Assembly (NCBI GenBank): GCA_017116025.1 | Contig: JAFITR010000018.1 | Coordinates: 1-16,100 of the forward strand | Reading direction: 5' to 3' | Origin: Simkania negevensis | GTDB taxonomy: Bacteria; Chlamydiota; Chlamydiia; Chlamydiales; JAFITR01 | Length of the DNA stretch: 16,100 bases | Shown: positions 6,369 through 12,923 of the stretch, piece after piece | Numbering within the stretch: the first letter of the stretch is position 1 | Layout: each line of letters opens with the position of its first letter | The notes under the pieces: model-generated | Told to the model about the DNA's origin: nothing | The model's database searches: none | What the model saw: the letters and a program-made list of their open reading frames with translations, nothing else | Position numbers and translations under genes: made by a program

Positions 6369-7187
6369 TCACATAACAGCTCCGTATTCTAAAAGAAGTC
6401 GTGAAACATCCAGAAGACCGTGTTTTAAAGCAATATCGAGTGGCCGATGACCGTCATCGGCTTCCTCGTTTACATCGCAACCTCGCCGAAGATAAGCCTT
6501 AACCAATAAAATTAAACGTTGTCCTTTAAAATGCTTCCGATAAAAGCTGTTCCCAAGCAGTACGCCTAACACAGGATCGTACGAACCACAGTCAATCATA
6601 AATTCGATCAAAGGTTCATAGTCACCTCGATCAGCTTCTTTGAGCGATTCAATATACCACCTCCTTTTTTGCCCATCGTTTCCAATATCAACTGGCCAAC
6701 GAGGGAAAGGCAAATCCCAGAATTTTAGATAACGATCTGCAACAAGTCTGGAAAATCGACCGTTTCCATTAAGAAATGGATGAATGAACACAAGCCGGTG
6801 ATGGATTTTTGCCGCTTGCTCAAGAAATGTCAGCTCACATCCTTTATCACACCAAAATTGTACATCATCGCAAAACTGAGCCAGTTCATTTCTAATTTGA
6901 TAATAAGGTACACCAATACTCAGTTGTCTTGTTCTGAAACTGCCAGCCCAGTCCCATACTTCTCCAAACATAGCAAGATGAACTTCTTGCAAGAAAAATA
7001 GATTGAACCAATCTTGAGGAGCGCGAATTGGCCTCGTCAAATATTTCCCAACAGCAGAAGCGATGTTCTCTGCCTCAACTTTGTTTAAATCGCTCTGAGT
7101 TCTTACCCATGTAAGCTTAAGACCGCTTATGTCATTAATAGGAGTAGCACCTTGAGGATAGATAAGTTTCACTAGCCTTTCGCCCAC
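6369..7187 (-). CDS. Fic-domain protein with C-terminal ankyrin-repeat tail (mobile mystery protein B-like)
   Basis: Fic proteins mostly transfer AMP from ATP to a target protein hydroxyl. The core motif is IHPFLNGNGRFSR (135-147), with catalytic His136 and the anion-binding GNGR loop. Asn140 stands where the common motif has Asp or Glu, as in the 'mobile mystery protein B' subfamily as I recall it. Other Fic marks are HLAMFGEVWDWAGSFR (70-85) and LNKVEAENI near residue 34. Residues about 226-271 carry an ankyrin-like unit (DGHRPLDIALKHGLLDVSRLLLEYGA) preceded by half a repeat (LRRGCDVNEEA). This protein-binding tail is an unusual addition. The start at 7187 overlaps the upstream XRE gene by 16 bases, implying coupled translation, as in antitoxin-toxin pairs. 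I cannot see a clear (S/T)xxxE(G/N) inhibitory helix. Whether it is a toxin or a host-directed modifier is open. Confidence 0.88.
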   Translation of the reverse strand: MGERLVKLIYPQGATPINDISGLKLTWVRTQSDLNKVEAENIASAVGKYLTRPIRAPQDWFNLFFLQEVHLAMFGEVWDWAGSFRTRQLSIGVPYYQIRNELAQFCDDVQFWCDKGCELTFLEQAAKIHHRLVFIHPFLNGNGRFSRLVADRYLKFWDLPFPRWPVDIGNDGQKRRWYIESLKEADRGDYEPLIEFMIDCGSYDPVLGVLLGNSFYRKHFKGQRLILLVKAYLRRGCDVNEEADDGHRPLDIALKHGLLDVSRLLLEYGAVM

Positions 7188-7636
7188 AGATCAAAACCTC
7201 GAGAATGCAAAAGCCTTTGCGTCTCCTCTTCAATCATCTCTTCTAAAAACTTTTTGTCCACTTTTTGTTTTTCCAAGCTCATTGTTCCCTGTAAATACTC
7301 AACCCTCTCTTTCGCCTTGGCTACCGCTTGCCTTCGACGAATTTCTTCGAAGCCTGCTCGAGGCACTACCGTGATAAGAAGGTCGTAATTTAAAGCGTTT
7401 GAAATTTTATCGAGCGTAGAAACGTTCGGTCGTAAATCTCCTGACTCGATTTTAGATATTGTGGATTGAGGTACAGCGGACTTTTCGGCAAGCGCCCGCT
7501 GCGACATCATCAACTGTTTGCGAATCAACGAAATTAATTGACCTATTTCAAGGCCTCGCTGCTGCTTCTGAAGAGAACGAGCAAAACTAGCAATTTCTTC
7601 TAAAAGCAACCTCTCTGATCTTTTCCCTGTTTTCAC
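7172..7636 (-). CDS. XRE-family HTH regulator (mobile mystery protein A-like), probable partner of the Fic protein
   Basis: 154 residues. An XRE/Cro helix-turn-helix lies at about 34-90 (LISLIRKQLMMSQRALAEKS, then VPQSTISKIESGDLRPNVSTLDKISNALN). A charged helical C-terminus follows (about 95-154), with a TMSLEKQ segment and a final tryptophan, reminiscent of 'mobile mystery protein A'. That family is usually encoded next to a Fic-type protein B. It probably represses its own operon and, by analogy with toxin-antitoxin loci, may counteract the Fic protein; the sequence does not prove this. The start is GTG at 7636, with AGGGGGTG upstream at suitable spacing. It lies directly downstream of a promoter whose -35 is overlapped by a 12-bp palindrome. 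The next gene overlaps it by 16 bases. Confidence 0.88.
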   Translation of the reverse strand: MKTGKRSERLLLEEIASFARSLQKQQRGLEIGQLISLIRKQLMMSQRALAEKSAVPQSTISKIESGDLRPNVSTLDKISNALNYDLLITVVPRAGFEEIRRRQAVAKAKERVEYLQGTMSLEKQKVDKKFLEEMIEEETQRLLHSRGFDLWAKG

Positions 7637-7663
7637 TGAAACACCCCCTTATCTTTTTATTTT

Positions 7664-7692
7664 ATGATATTATAAAAGCTATCTAAAGTCAA
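7664..7692 (-). promoter_or_regulatory. Promoter of the XRE-fic operon
   Basis: On the minus strand TTGACT (7692-7687) and TATCAT (7669-7664) are separated by exactly 17 bp; each differs from consensus at one position. The GTG of the XRE gene is about 28 bases farther on. The -35 overlaps the proximal palindrome, a standard layout for an autorepressor. Confidence 0.6.
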
Positions 7693-7731
7693 TATATTGA
7701 TTTTATATAAGAATCAAACTCAATATATTGA
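7689..7731. promoter_or_regulatory. Paired palindromic operator, two copies of TCAATATATTGA
   Basis: TCAATATATTGA occurs at 7689-7700 and again at 7720-7731. Each is a perfect 12-bp palindrome and the two are 31 bp apart centre to centre, about three helical turns. The first overlaps the -35 of the XRE-fic promoter. They are probable binding sites of the XRE protein; cooperative binding on one DNA face is inferred from the spacing. Confidence 0.65.
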
Positions 7732-7944
7732 TTTAATTTTGAATGAGAGTAGAAGGGCGGCCAAAATCACAACAACAGCTCCAGCCGTGGCCAAACAGAA
7801 ACCTTGGGAAGGCCTTGTTGCGCAATTCACCACTGAGCCAGTGAGATCCGTGAGTGAATAAGAGGTCAATGAGATAAAAGTAACGCAAAACAGACAGAAA
7901 GGGCAACAGACCTTCGGCCGGTTTTTTGCTGCGCACCTGTTGTA
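7720..7944 (-). pseudogene. Possible remnant of a membrane-protein C-terminus
   Basis: This minus-strand frame is open from after a TGA at 7945-7947 to a TGA at 7720-7722. Its last part reads as a textbook transmembrane helix plus basic tail (GFCLATAGAVVVILAALLLSFKIKSIY), as at the end of many transporters. There is no ATG. GTG codons exist at 7833 and 7830 and would give a single-span protein of about 36-37 residues, but without a clear ribosome-binding site. The stop lies inside the distal operator palindrome. It is either a 5'-truncated gene remnant left by an insertion or rearrangement beside lplA, or a chance frame. The rest of the 7732-7982 gap holds nothing else I recognise. Confidence 0.3.
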
Positions 7945-7982
7945 TCACAATGATATTTTTTTTGTAGAAAGGATGGGTTTTG

Positions 7983-8696
7983 TTACAGCAGTTTGGTGGC
8001 CATGCGGTGGGGTCTTGTGATGATGTGATCGACTTCACGGCGTTCGACATAGCGCAGGTCAAAACGCTGGGCGAGTTCAGTGGTCAGCTTATCGAAGAAG
8101 TTGTCTTTCTTTTTGAAGTAGCTGTTGAGGGAGCATAAAAAGTCGCTATGGGGTCGTCGGGCTCTGTAGTCCGGCTGTTTTTCTGGCAGCAGGAGACACG
8201 CCATCTTTGCAGGATCGTAGTCCCAGAGGAAGGAGGTATGGTGAAGCCAGCGCTCCTTTCTGATATATTGCGCATTACCCCCAAACTTCAGCTGGCCAAA
8301 AGTAAAGTCGTTTTCTTTGAGTTGAAACTGTGAATGGTTGAAGACGGGGCGATAGAGATCATAGCTCCAGCGCATAATCGACTCAGGGAAACAATTTTTA
8401 TTACCGATAATGTTTTTTTTTCCTATGAAGGTCACAAATAATGTATTGGAATCGATGTAGACGGTACCTCCGCCGCTAAAACGTTTGATGATAGGAACTT
8501 TTCTTTGTGCTACAAGCCTGGTATCAACAAGCCGTTCTGGCTTACCAGAAATACCCATAACGATCGCATCGGCAGAGCCTGTATTGATGATGCAGTAGTT
8601 GCCATCGTCAGCGCGCAGGAGAGCCTCTTCCAACCGAAGCTGGTCGAAGATAAAGAGATCGTCTAACAAAATAAGAGTGAGGGGGTGTTTATTCAC
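7983..8696 (-). CDS. lplA: Lipoate-protein ligase A family protein
   Basis: Activates lipoate to lipoyl-AMP and attaches it to the lysine of E2/GcvH lipoyl domains in the cytosol. Family marks are LDDLFIFDQLRLEEALLR at the N-terminus (11-28), the KRFSGGGTVYID signature (71-82) and KFGGNAQ (137-143), where Lys137 corresponds to the conserved lipoyl-AMP-binding lysine. At 237 residues it matches the short LplA form that lacks the large C-terminal accessory domain, common in chlamydiae. The start is GTG at 8696, two codons after the TAG of the GGDEF gene and in the same reading frame; no good SD is visible, so translation may depend on coupling. It is the last gene of the mnmG operon; dnaB-gidA-lplA clustering is also found in C. 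trachomatis. Confidence 0.92.
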   Translation of the reverse strand: MNKHPLTLILLDDLFIFDQLRLEEALLRADDGNYCIINTGSADAIVMGISGKPERLVDTRLVAQRKVPIIKRFSGGGTVYIDSNTLFVTFIGKKNIIGNKNCFPESIMRWSYDLYRPVFNHSQFQLKENDFTFGQLKFGGNAQYIRKERWLHHTSFLWDYDPAKMACLLLPEKQPDYRARRPHSDFLCSLNSYFKKKDNFFDKLTTELAQRFDLRYVERREVDHIITRPHRMATKLL

Positions 8697-8702
8697 AAAG
8701 TG

Positions 8703-9635
8703 CTACTGATCTTCTTCTTCAGCAAGGCGGACCTGGTTACGCCCGCCACGTTTTGCTTTAAAAAGTGCTTCATCAACAACCCTAATAAGGTGTCCCAAGT
8801 CCCAGCCCTTGTCTGTTGCAGAAATCACTCCGATGGAAGCGGTGATCGAGATCTTTCCCTTTTTTGTTATAAAAGGAGTATTTGCAATGCATTCCCGCAG
8901 CTTTTCTGCCACGTTATAGGCTTGTTTCAATGAAGTGTGAGGCAGAAGAACAACGAATTCCTCTCCTCCATAGCGAGTAATAAGATCATATCGCCGCAGA
9001 TTTTTCATCAAGCGCTGCGAGAATTCGACAAGGACTTCATCGCCAATAGGATGGCCATATTCATCATTTGTTTCTTTAAAGAAATCGATATCGATCATCA
9101 ATAAAGAGAGTGATTTACCAAATTGATAGGCTCGACTGATCTCTTTGGCAGCATAGTGTTTAAAGACACGACGGTTGTAGAGATTAGTCAAAGGGTCTTT
9201 TTCAGCGAGGATTTTCAGCTCCGATACGGAGCGGCCCATCTGCTTTTTTGCTGCCCGCACATTAAACGCTGTACGCACCGCCGCCAACACTTCAAAGGCA
9301 CCATAAGGCTTGGTCAACAAGGTCGTCACCCCTGCACTGAAAGCCTCATCGACAAAATGTTCATCTTTCTGACGTGTGACAATAAGGAGAGGCAACTGAT
9401 AACTATCTCTTCTTCCCAATACTTTTTTGCACGCTTCAATACCGGTAGTGTCAGGGAGGTCTCTTGCAATAATAACAAGGTCAATCGCCATTGTATCAAG
9501 CCGCTCCAGAAGTTCTTTTTCCGATGCGGCCTCAACGAGGCTATACTGACGCCCCAAAATAGCAGCAATACGTGTCTGCGCCTCTTTGTCGCTATCGACA
9601 ACGAGAATCGTGTTATGCTTTCCTGCTTGCGGCAT
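8703..9635 (-). CDS. Receiver-like plus GGDEF protein, probable diguanylate cyclase with degenerate receiver
   Basis: Residues 9-125 form a CheY-like fold and residues 140-305 a GGDEF domain, predicted to make c-di-GMP from two GTP. The GGDEF part looks active: DPLTNLYNRR (147-156), DIDFFKETND (182-191), active-site GGEEF (223-227) and an I-site RxxD (Arg214-Asp217) exactly five residues before it, suggesting product inhibition. The receiver is abnormal. In DLVIIARDLPD the position of the phospho-acceptor Asp is Ala57, and the acidic pair is DS (14-15); Thr87 and Lys109 are kept. It is therefore probably not controlled by ordinary phosphorylation. The ATG at 9635 has AGGT eight bases upstream and follows mnmG by 21 bp. 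Pathogenic chlamydiae lack GGDEF proteins, so its place between mnmG and lplA is noteworthy. Confidence 0.92.
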   Translation of the reverse strand: MPQAGKHNTILVVDSDKEAQTRIAAILGRQYSLVEAASEKELLERLDTMAIDLVIIARDLPDTTGIEACKKVLGRRDSYQLPLLIVTRQKDEHFVDEAFSAGVTTLLTKPYGAFEVLAAVRTAFNVRAAKKQMGRSVSELKILAEKDPLTNLYNRRVFKHYAAKEISRAYQFGKSLSLLMIDIDFFKETNDEYGHPIGDEVLVEFSQRLMKNLRRYDLITRYGGEEFVVLLPHTSLKQAYNVAEKLRECIANTPFITKKGKISITASIGVISATDKGWDLGHLIRVVDEALFKAKRGGRNQVRLAEEEDQ

Positions 9636-9656
9636 CGCTATACCTGATGTTCGGAA

Positions 9657-11525
9657 CTAGTCAGATACCCCGACAGAGGAGGGGTAGCTGCATAGTTGCA
9701 TTTTTTTAATGGCGACCATAAGGACGAGGATATCTGCTGGCGAGACACCTTGTATACGCGAAGCTTGTCCCAGGTTGCTAGGGAGAACGTGTGAGAGCTT
9801 TGCCTTAGCTTCACTACTCAATCCTTCAATTGTATGGAAATCAATTTTTTGTGGGATCTGTTGATGTTCGAGGTGGTTAAGGCGTACGACATCTTTGTTT
9901 TGCCTCTCGATATAGCCTGCGTATTTGAGTTCAAATTCAATTTGCTTTTCCGTTTCAGCATCAAGGTTTTTCACTTCAGAATACTCTTCGGCAAGTTTAC
10001 GATAGCAGTAACTAGGCCTTCGAAGAAGTTGTGCAAGAGAAGCACCTTTACCATCAACCTGTTTATATATTGCATTCAACCGTTTTTTTTCTTCGTTGAT
10101 GACTCTCTGCTTTCCAAGAAGCTGTTCATACCGTTCTTTCGACACCATCCCCACCTCATAAGCACGCGGGACAAGGCGCAGGTCCGCATTATCTTGGCGC
10201 AGCAACAGGCGATATTCAGCGCGGCTAGTAAAGATGCGATAGGGTTCTCCCATCTTTTCTTCTTTGGTAACAAGATCGTCAACCATCACGCCGATGTAAC
10301 TTTCAGAACGCTGCAAAGTAAATGAGGGGCGTCCCTGCAGCTTACAAGCGGCATTAATACCAGCAACGAGTCCTTGGCCCGCCGCCTCCTCGTACCCTGT
10401 GGTCCCGTTCACTTGGCCAGCAATAAAAAGTCCGTTAACACTCTTGGCCTCTAAGGAGTGGGTGATTTGTCCTCCAACAACATAGTCATATTCAATCGCA
10501 TAAGCAGGCCGCATGATCTCCGCCTTCTCAAGTCCAATGATCGTACGAAGAAAATCCAGCTGCACCTCAAAAGGCAACGAAGAGGAGATACCATTCACAT
10601 AATATTCTTCGGTATGGACCCCTTCAGGCTCGAGAAAAATTTGGTGACGTTCCTTATCGGCGAAACGGACAATCTTATCCTCGATAGAGGGACAGTAGCG
10701 CGGGCCAACACCGCGCATCTCTCCCGAGTATACTGCCGAACGGTGCAAGTTGTCTTGAATAATCTCTTTGGTCGCCTGTGTAGTATAGGTAATATGACAG
10801 GAAAGCTGGGGCATGAGACGCACGGAACGTTTTGCGCTAAAAGAAAAAGCAACGTCCTCTTCGCCAGGCTGTTCTTCCACCTTAGAGAAGTCAATCGACC
10901 GCTTGTTGATGCGCGGCGGAGTACCCGTTTTAAGGCGCCCTAAGCGAAATCCTAACTCTTCTAAACATTTCGACAACCCCGTCGACGGCTTGTCTCCAGC
11001 ACGCCCTCCAGCAAAACGTACTTCTCCGATGTGAATCAACCCCTGCATGAACGTCCCTGCGGTGATAATCACCGCCTGGCTCCGGTAGACGACCCCCTCC
11101 AACGTCTCTACGCCACGTACACAGCCGTCCTCAACAGAAACCGATTGTGTAGTCCCCTGTTTGATCTCCAAATTGGGAACTCTCTCCAATGCATGCTTCA
11201 TTGTGTAACTGTAAGCAACGCGGTCAGACTGACAACGCGGCGCCCAAACAGCAGGACCTTTCGACCTGTTTAACATGCGAAATTGGATACCCGTCTGATC
11301 AGCAACGCCCCCCATCAACCCGCCAAGAGCATCGATTTCACGAACAATCTGCCCCTTGCCAGTCCCTCCGATAGCAGGATTACAGCTCATCTTCGCAATC
11401 GTATCGAGATTCATCGTAAGGAGGAGGGTATTTGCTCCCATGACGGCAGCAGCATGCGCAGCTTCACAGCCCGCATGACCTGCTCCCACAACAATCACAT
11501 CATATTCAACAGGATATATCCACAT
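9657..11525 (-). CDS. mnmG: tRNA uridine-5-carboxymethylaminomethyl modification enzyme MnmG (GidA)
   Basis: A FAD-dependent enzyme which, with the GTPase MnmE, installs the cmnm5 group on wobble U34 of several tRNAs using methylene-THF and glycine or ammonium. Length is 622 residues, normal for the family. Visible marks: the dinucleotide-binding GAGHAGCEAA (14-23), KMSCNPAIGGTGKGQ, the signature GPRYCPSIEDKI, and the second signature around GQVNGTTGYEEAAGQGL. The C-terminal helical domain that contacts MnmE and tRNA is complete. The ATG at 11525 gives the typical short leader before YDVIVVGAG. No strong SD is present, but the upstream small gene ends only 17 bases away, suggesting coupling. 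It leads into the REC-GGDEF and lplA genes. mnmE is not in the window. Confidence 0.97.
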   Translation of the reverse strand: MWIYPVEYDVIVVGAGHAGCEAAHAAAVMGANTLLLTMNLDTIAKMSCNPAIGGTGKGQIVREIDALGGLMGGVADQTGIQFRMLNRSKGPAVWAPRCQSDRVAYSYTMKHALERVPNLEIKQGTTQSVSVEDGCVRGVETLEGVVYRSQAVIITAGTFMQGLIHIGEVRFAGGRAGDKPSTGLSKCLEELGFRLGRLKTGTPPRINKRSIDFSKVEEQPGEEDVAFSFSAKRSVRLMPQLSCHITYTTQATKEIIQDNLHRSAVYSGEMRGVGPRYCPSIEDKIVRFADKERHQIFLEPEGVHTEEYYVNGISSSLPFEVQLDFLRTIIGLEKAEIMRPAYAIEYDYVVGGQITHSLEAKSVNGLFIAGQVNGTTGYEEAAGQGLVAGINAACKLQGRPSFTLQRSESYIGVMVDDLVTKEEKMGEPYRIFTSRAEYRLLLRQDNADLRLVPRAYEVGMVSKERYEQLLGKQRVINEEKKRLNAIYKQVDGKGASLAQLLRRPSYCYRKLAEEYSEVKNLDAETEKQIEFELKYAGYIERQNKDVVRLNHLEHQQIPQKIDFHTIEGLSSEAKAKLSHVLPSNLGQASRIQGVSPADILVLMVAIKKMQLCSYPSSVGVSD

Positions 11526-11542
11526 AAGAACAAAGCAAAAAG

Positions 11543-11635
11543 CTACTTCTTCTTTTTGTGACGATCGCGACGACGGCGCTTCTTACGTTTATGCTTGGCA
11601 ATTTTTTGCCTACGTTTTTTTTTGACTGATGACAT
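11543..11635 (-). CDS. AURKAIP1/COX24-domain small basic protein (mS38-like)
   Basis: A 30-residue, extremely Lys/Arg-rich protein beginning MSSVKKKRRQKIAKHKRKKR and ending in four lysines. This pattern is that of the bacterial AURKAIP1/COX24 family, related to mitochondrial small-subunit protein mS38 and thought to sit on the 30S subunit. The ATG at 11635 has GGAG six bases upstream. It ends 17 bases before mnmG on the same strand and is probably the promoter-proximal gene of the mnmG operon. It is easily missed because of its size. The first bases of its upstream region also form the leader of the divergent 298-aa gene. Confidence 0.85.
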   Translation of the reverse strand: MSSVKKKRRQKIAKHKRKKRRRRDRHKKKK

Positions 11636-11771
11636 GCGTAACTCCAAATGTTTGCAGCCTATTTGTCCGCACATCATAACGCAACGAACAATAAAACAGC
11701 AATCATTGTGGAGTTTTAAAAAATTTTATGCAATCATAAGAATAGGCATCTTTCTACAAGGAGGTAGTGTT

Positions 11772-12668
11772 ATGCTGACAGATCGCAAGGATCACGACGC
11801 TCTTTTCACTGATCCACAGCTCTATTTAGAACAACTCGCTTTACATCTTTTCAACTTGCTTGGTCTCTATTACAAACCTCTGCTCGATTATTATTTTGAC
11901 GATTTGGGGGTGATCCACCAGGCCTATCAACGCCTCTACCGCCGCAATCACCATCCCTTTCCCAATGACGAATTAGCTGATATCGGGGGGGAGGAGCTGT
12001 ATAACGAGATCATTCTAGAGGTAAAAGAATATACATTTCTTTTTGAAAGCCCAGGAGTACGTGCTGGCAAGCAACGCCTTAGCAAAGAAAAATGTACACG
12101 CGACTATCTCTACTTAAAAGAAGGATATGAACTGCTTGTACATTTTTACAACACGACTGTTGTAGAGATGAAAAAGCTTTACCCACATTTCAACAGAAGC
12201 CAAGCCAACCTAGCCCTACTCACCTGCTATTTGGAGAGAGGGACATTTAGCCCTCCTCCAGAAACGCTCGATCTCTTGGTAAGACGTTATCTGCCTCTCT
12301 TCAACTCTTTTGAAAAGAAGGTAACCCAAGCATACAATAAGTTGAGCAGGAAGTGGGGCAGAGTGAAGAGGGTCTCTTTGGATGAGATCGCCTTGCAAGG
12401 GATACAAGGCATACGAGGAGGTTGGAGCCGTAATCCAGCATTAAAAGCGCGCATCGTCTTTAACCAGCTAGGCTTGTCAAACGCAGATAGAGAGATCTTC
12501 ACCCCTGCCTTCCTTGATCGTGTCTGGGGACAACGTATTGAAGAAGAACTCGCCCTGTATAACTACATCAAGTCCGTCAACAGCCTTCTCTACCGCGTAA
12601 CCCACAGCAAGGCAAGAGGGGCCAGCACCGAGATGGAAGCCGCTCTAGAAGCATACGTCAAAGGTTAA
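11772..12668 (+). CDS. Hypothetical protein, 298 aa
   Basis: I do not recognise the family. The frame is open from 11595, but the ATG at 11772 has a perfect AAGGAGGT (11758-11765) six bases upstream, so it is the start; the extension would overlap the divergent small basic gene. The protein is soluble-looking, rich in Leu, Tyr, Arg and Glu, with many probable amphipathic helices and no signal peptide or clear transmembrane segment. Aromatic-rich stretches (NLLGLYYKPLLDYYFDD; DYLYLKEGYELLVHFY) and a basic middle (SRKWGRVKRVS) stand out. Its stop codon lies within the first unit of a repeat array. It sits alone on the plus strand between the mnmG operon and dnaB, both on the minus strand, so it has its own promoter in 11636-11757. 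Confidence 0.8.
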   Translation: MLTDRKDHDALFTDPQLYLEQLALHLFNLLGLYYKPLLDYYFDDLGVIHQAYQRLYRRNHHPFPNDELADIGGEELYNEIILEVKEYTFLFESPGVRAGKQRLSKEKCTRDYLYLKEGYELLVHFYNTTVVEMKKLYPHFNRSQANLALLTCYLERGTFSPPPETLDLLVRRYLPLFNSFEKKVTQAYNKLSRKWGRVKRVSLDEIALQGIQGIRGGWSRNPALKARIVFNQLGLSNADREIFTPAFLDRVWGQRIEEELALYNYIKSVNSLLYRVTHSKARGASTEMEAALEAYVKG

Positions 12669-12903
12669 CGAAGCAGGGAAGGGTAACGAGGCAGCGGAAG
12701 GAAACGCAAAGACGCAGAGAGCGCAAAGAAAGACAAAAATTAAGTATCAACTCTGTGGTAAAAATTCCAGTGGATCTCTTGCTATTTATTTGCACGACTC
12801 TCTTTTTTCTTTGCGCTTCTTTGCGCTCTCTGCGTCTTTGCGTTTCCTTCCGCTGCCTTGTTCACCTCTCGCTGCCTCGTTACCCTTCCGCTGCCTCGTT
12901 AAT
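12664..12903. repeat. Long inverted repeat (perfect 41-bp arms) flanked by 19-nt tandem units
   Basis: Arms 12690-12730 and 12817-12857 are perfect reverse complements over 41 nt, and pairing continues imperfectly outward. The spacer is 86 nt (12731-12816). Arm sequence includes CGCAAAGACGCAGAGAGCGC, a purine-rich repeat of a kind I recall from intergenic regions of many unrelated bacteria. Outside lie near-identical 19-nt units with core CGAGGCAGCGGAAGG: two on the left (12664-12681, one base short, and 12682-12700) and three in reverse orientation on the right (12847-12865, 12866-12884, 12885-12903). The first left unit contains the stop codon of the 298-aa gene. The array fills the gap between two convergent genes; it has no T-run typical of intrinsic terminators and no ORF worth calling. 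Confidence 0.95.
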
Positions 12904-12923
12904 CTTGACCTCCTGTTGCTGCA

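Noticed and set aside
9123..9647. 174-aa plus-strand frame opposite the GGDEF gene
   Set aside because: Antisense shadow of a well-supported coding region, cysteine- and phenylalanine-rich without recognisable motifs.
9834..10943. Long plus-strand frames (163 and 161 aa) opposite mnmG
   Set aside because: They are antisense to a clearly functional conserved gene and show no domain-like pattern; ordinary shadow ORFs.
11595..11771. Upstream extension of the 298-aa hypothetical protein
   Set aside because: It would run antisense through the small basic AURKAIP1-like gene; ATG 11772 has a perfect AAGGAGGT.
12664..12903. CRISPR array
   Set aside because: The 19-nt units abut without spacers and occur in mirror orientation; no cas gene is present.
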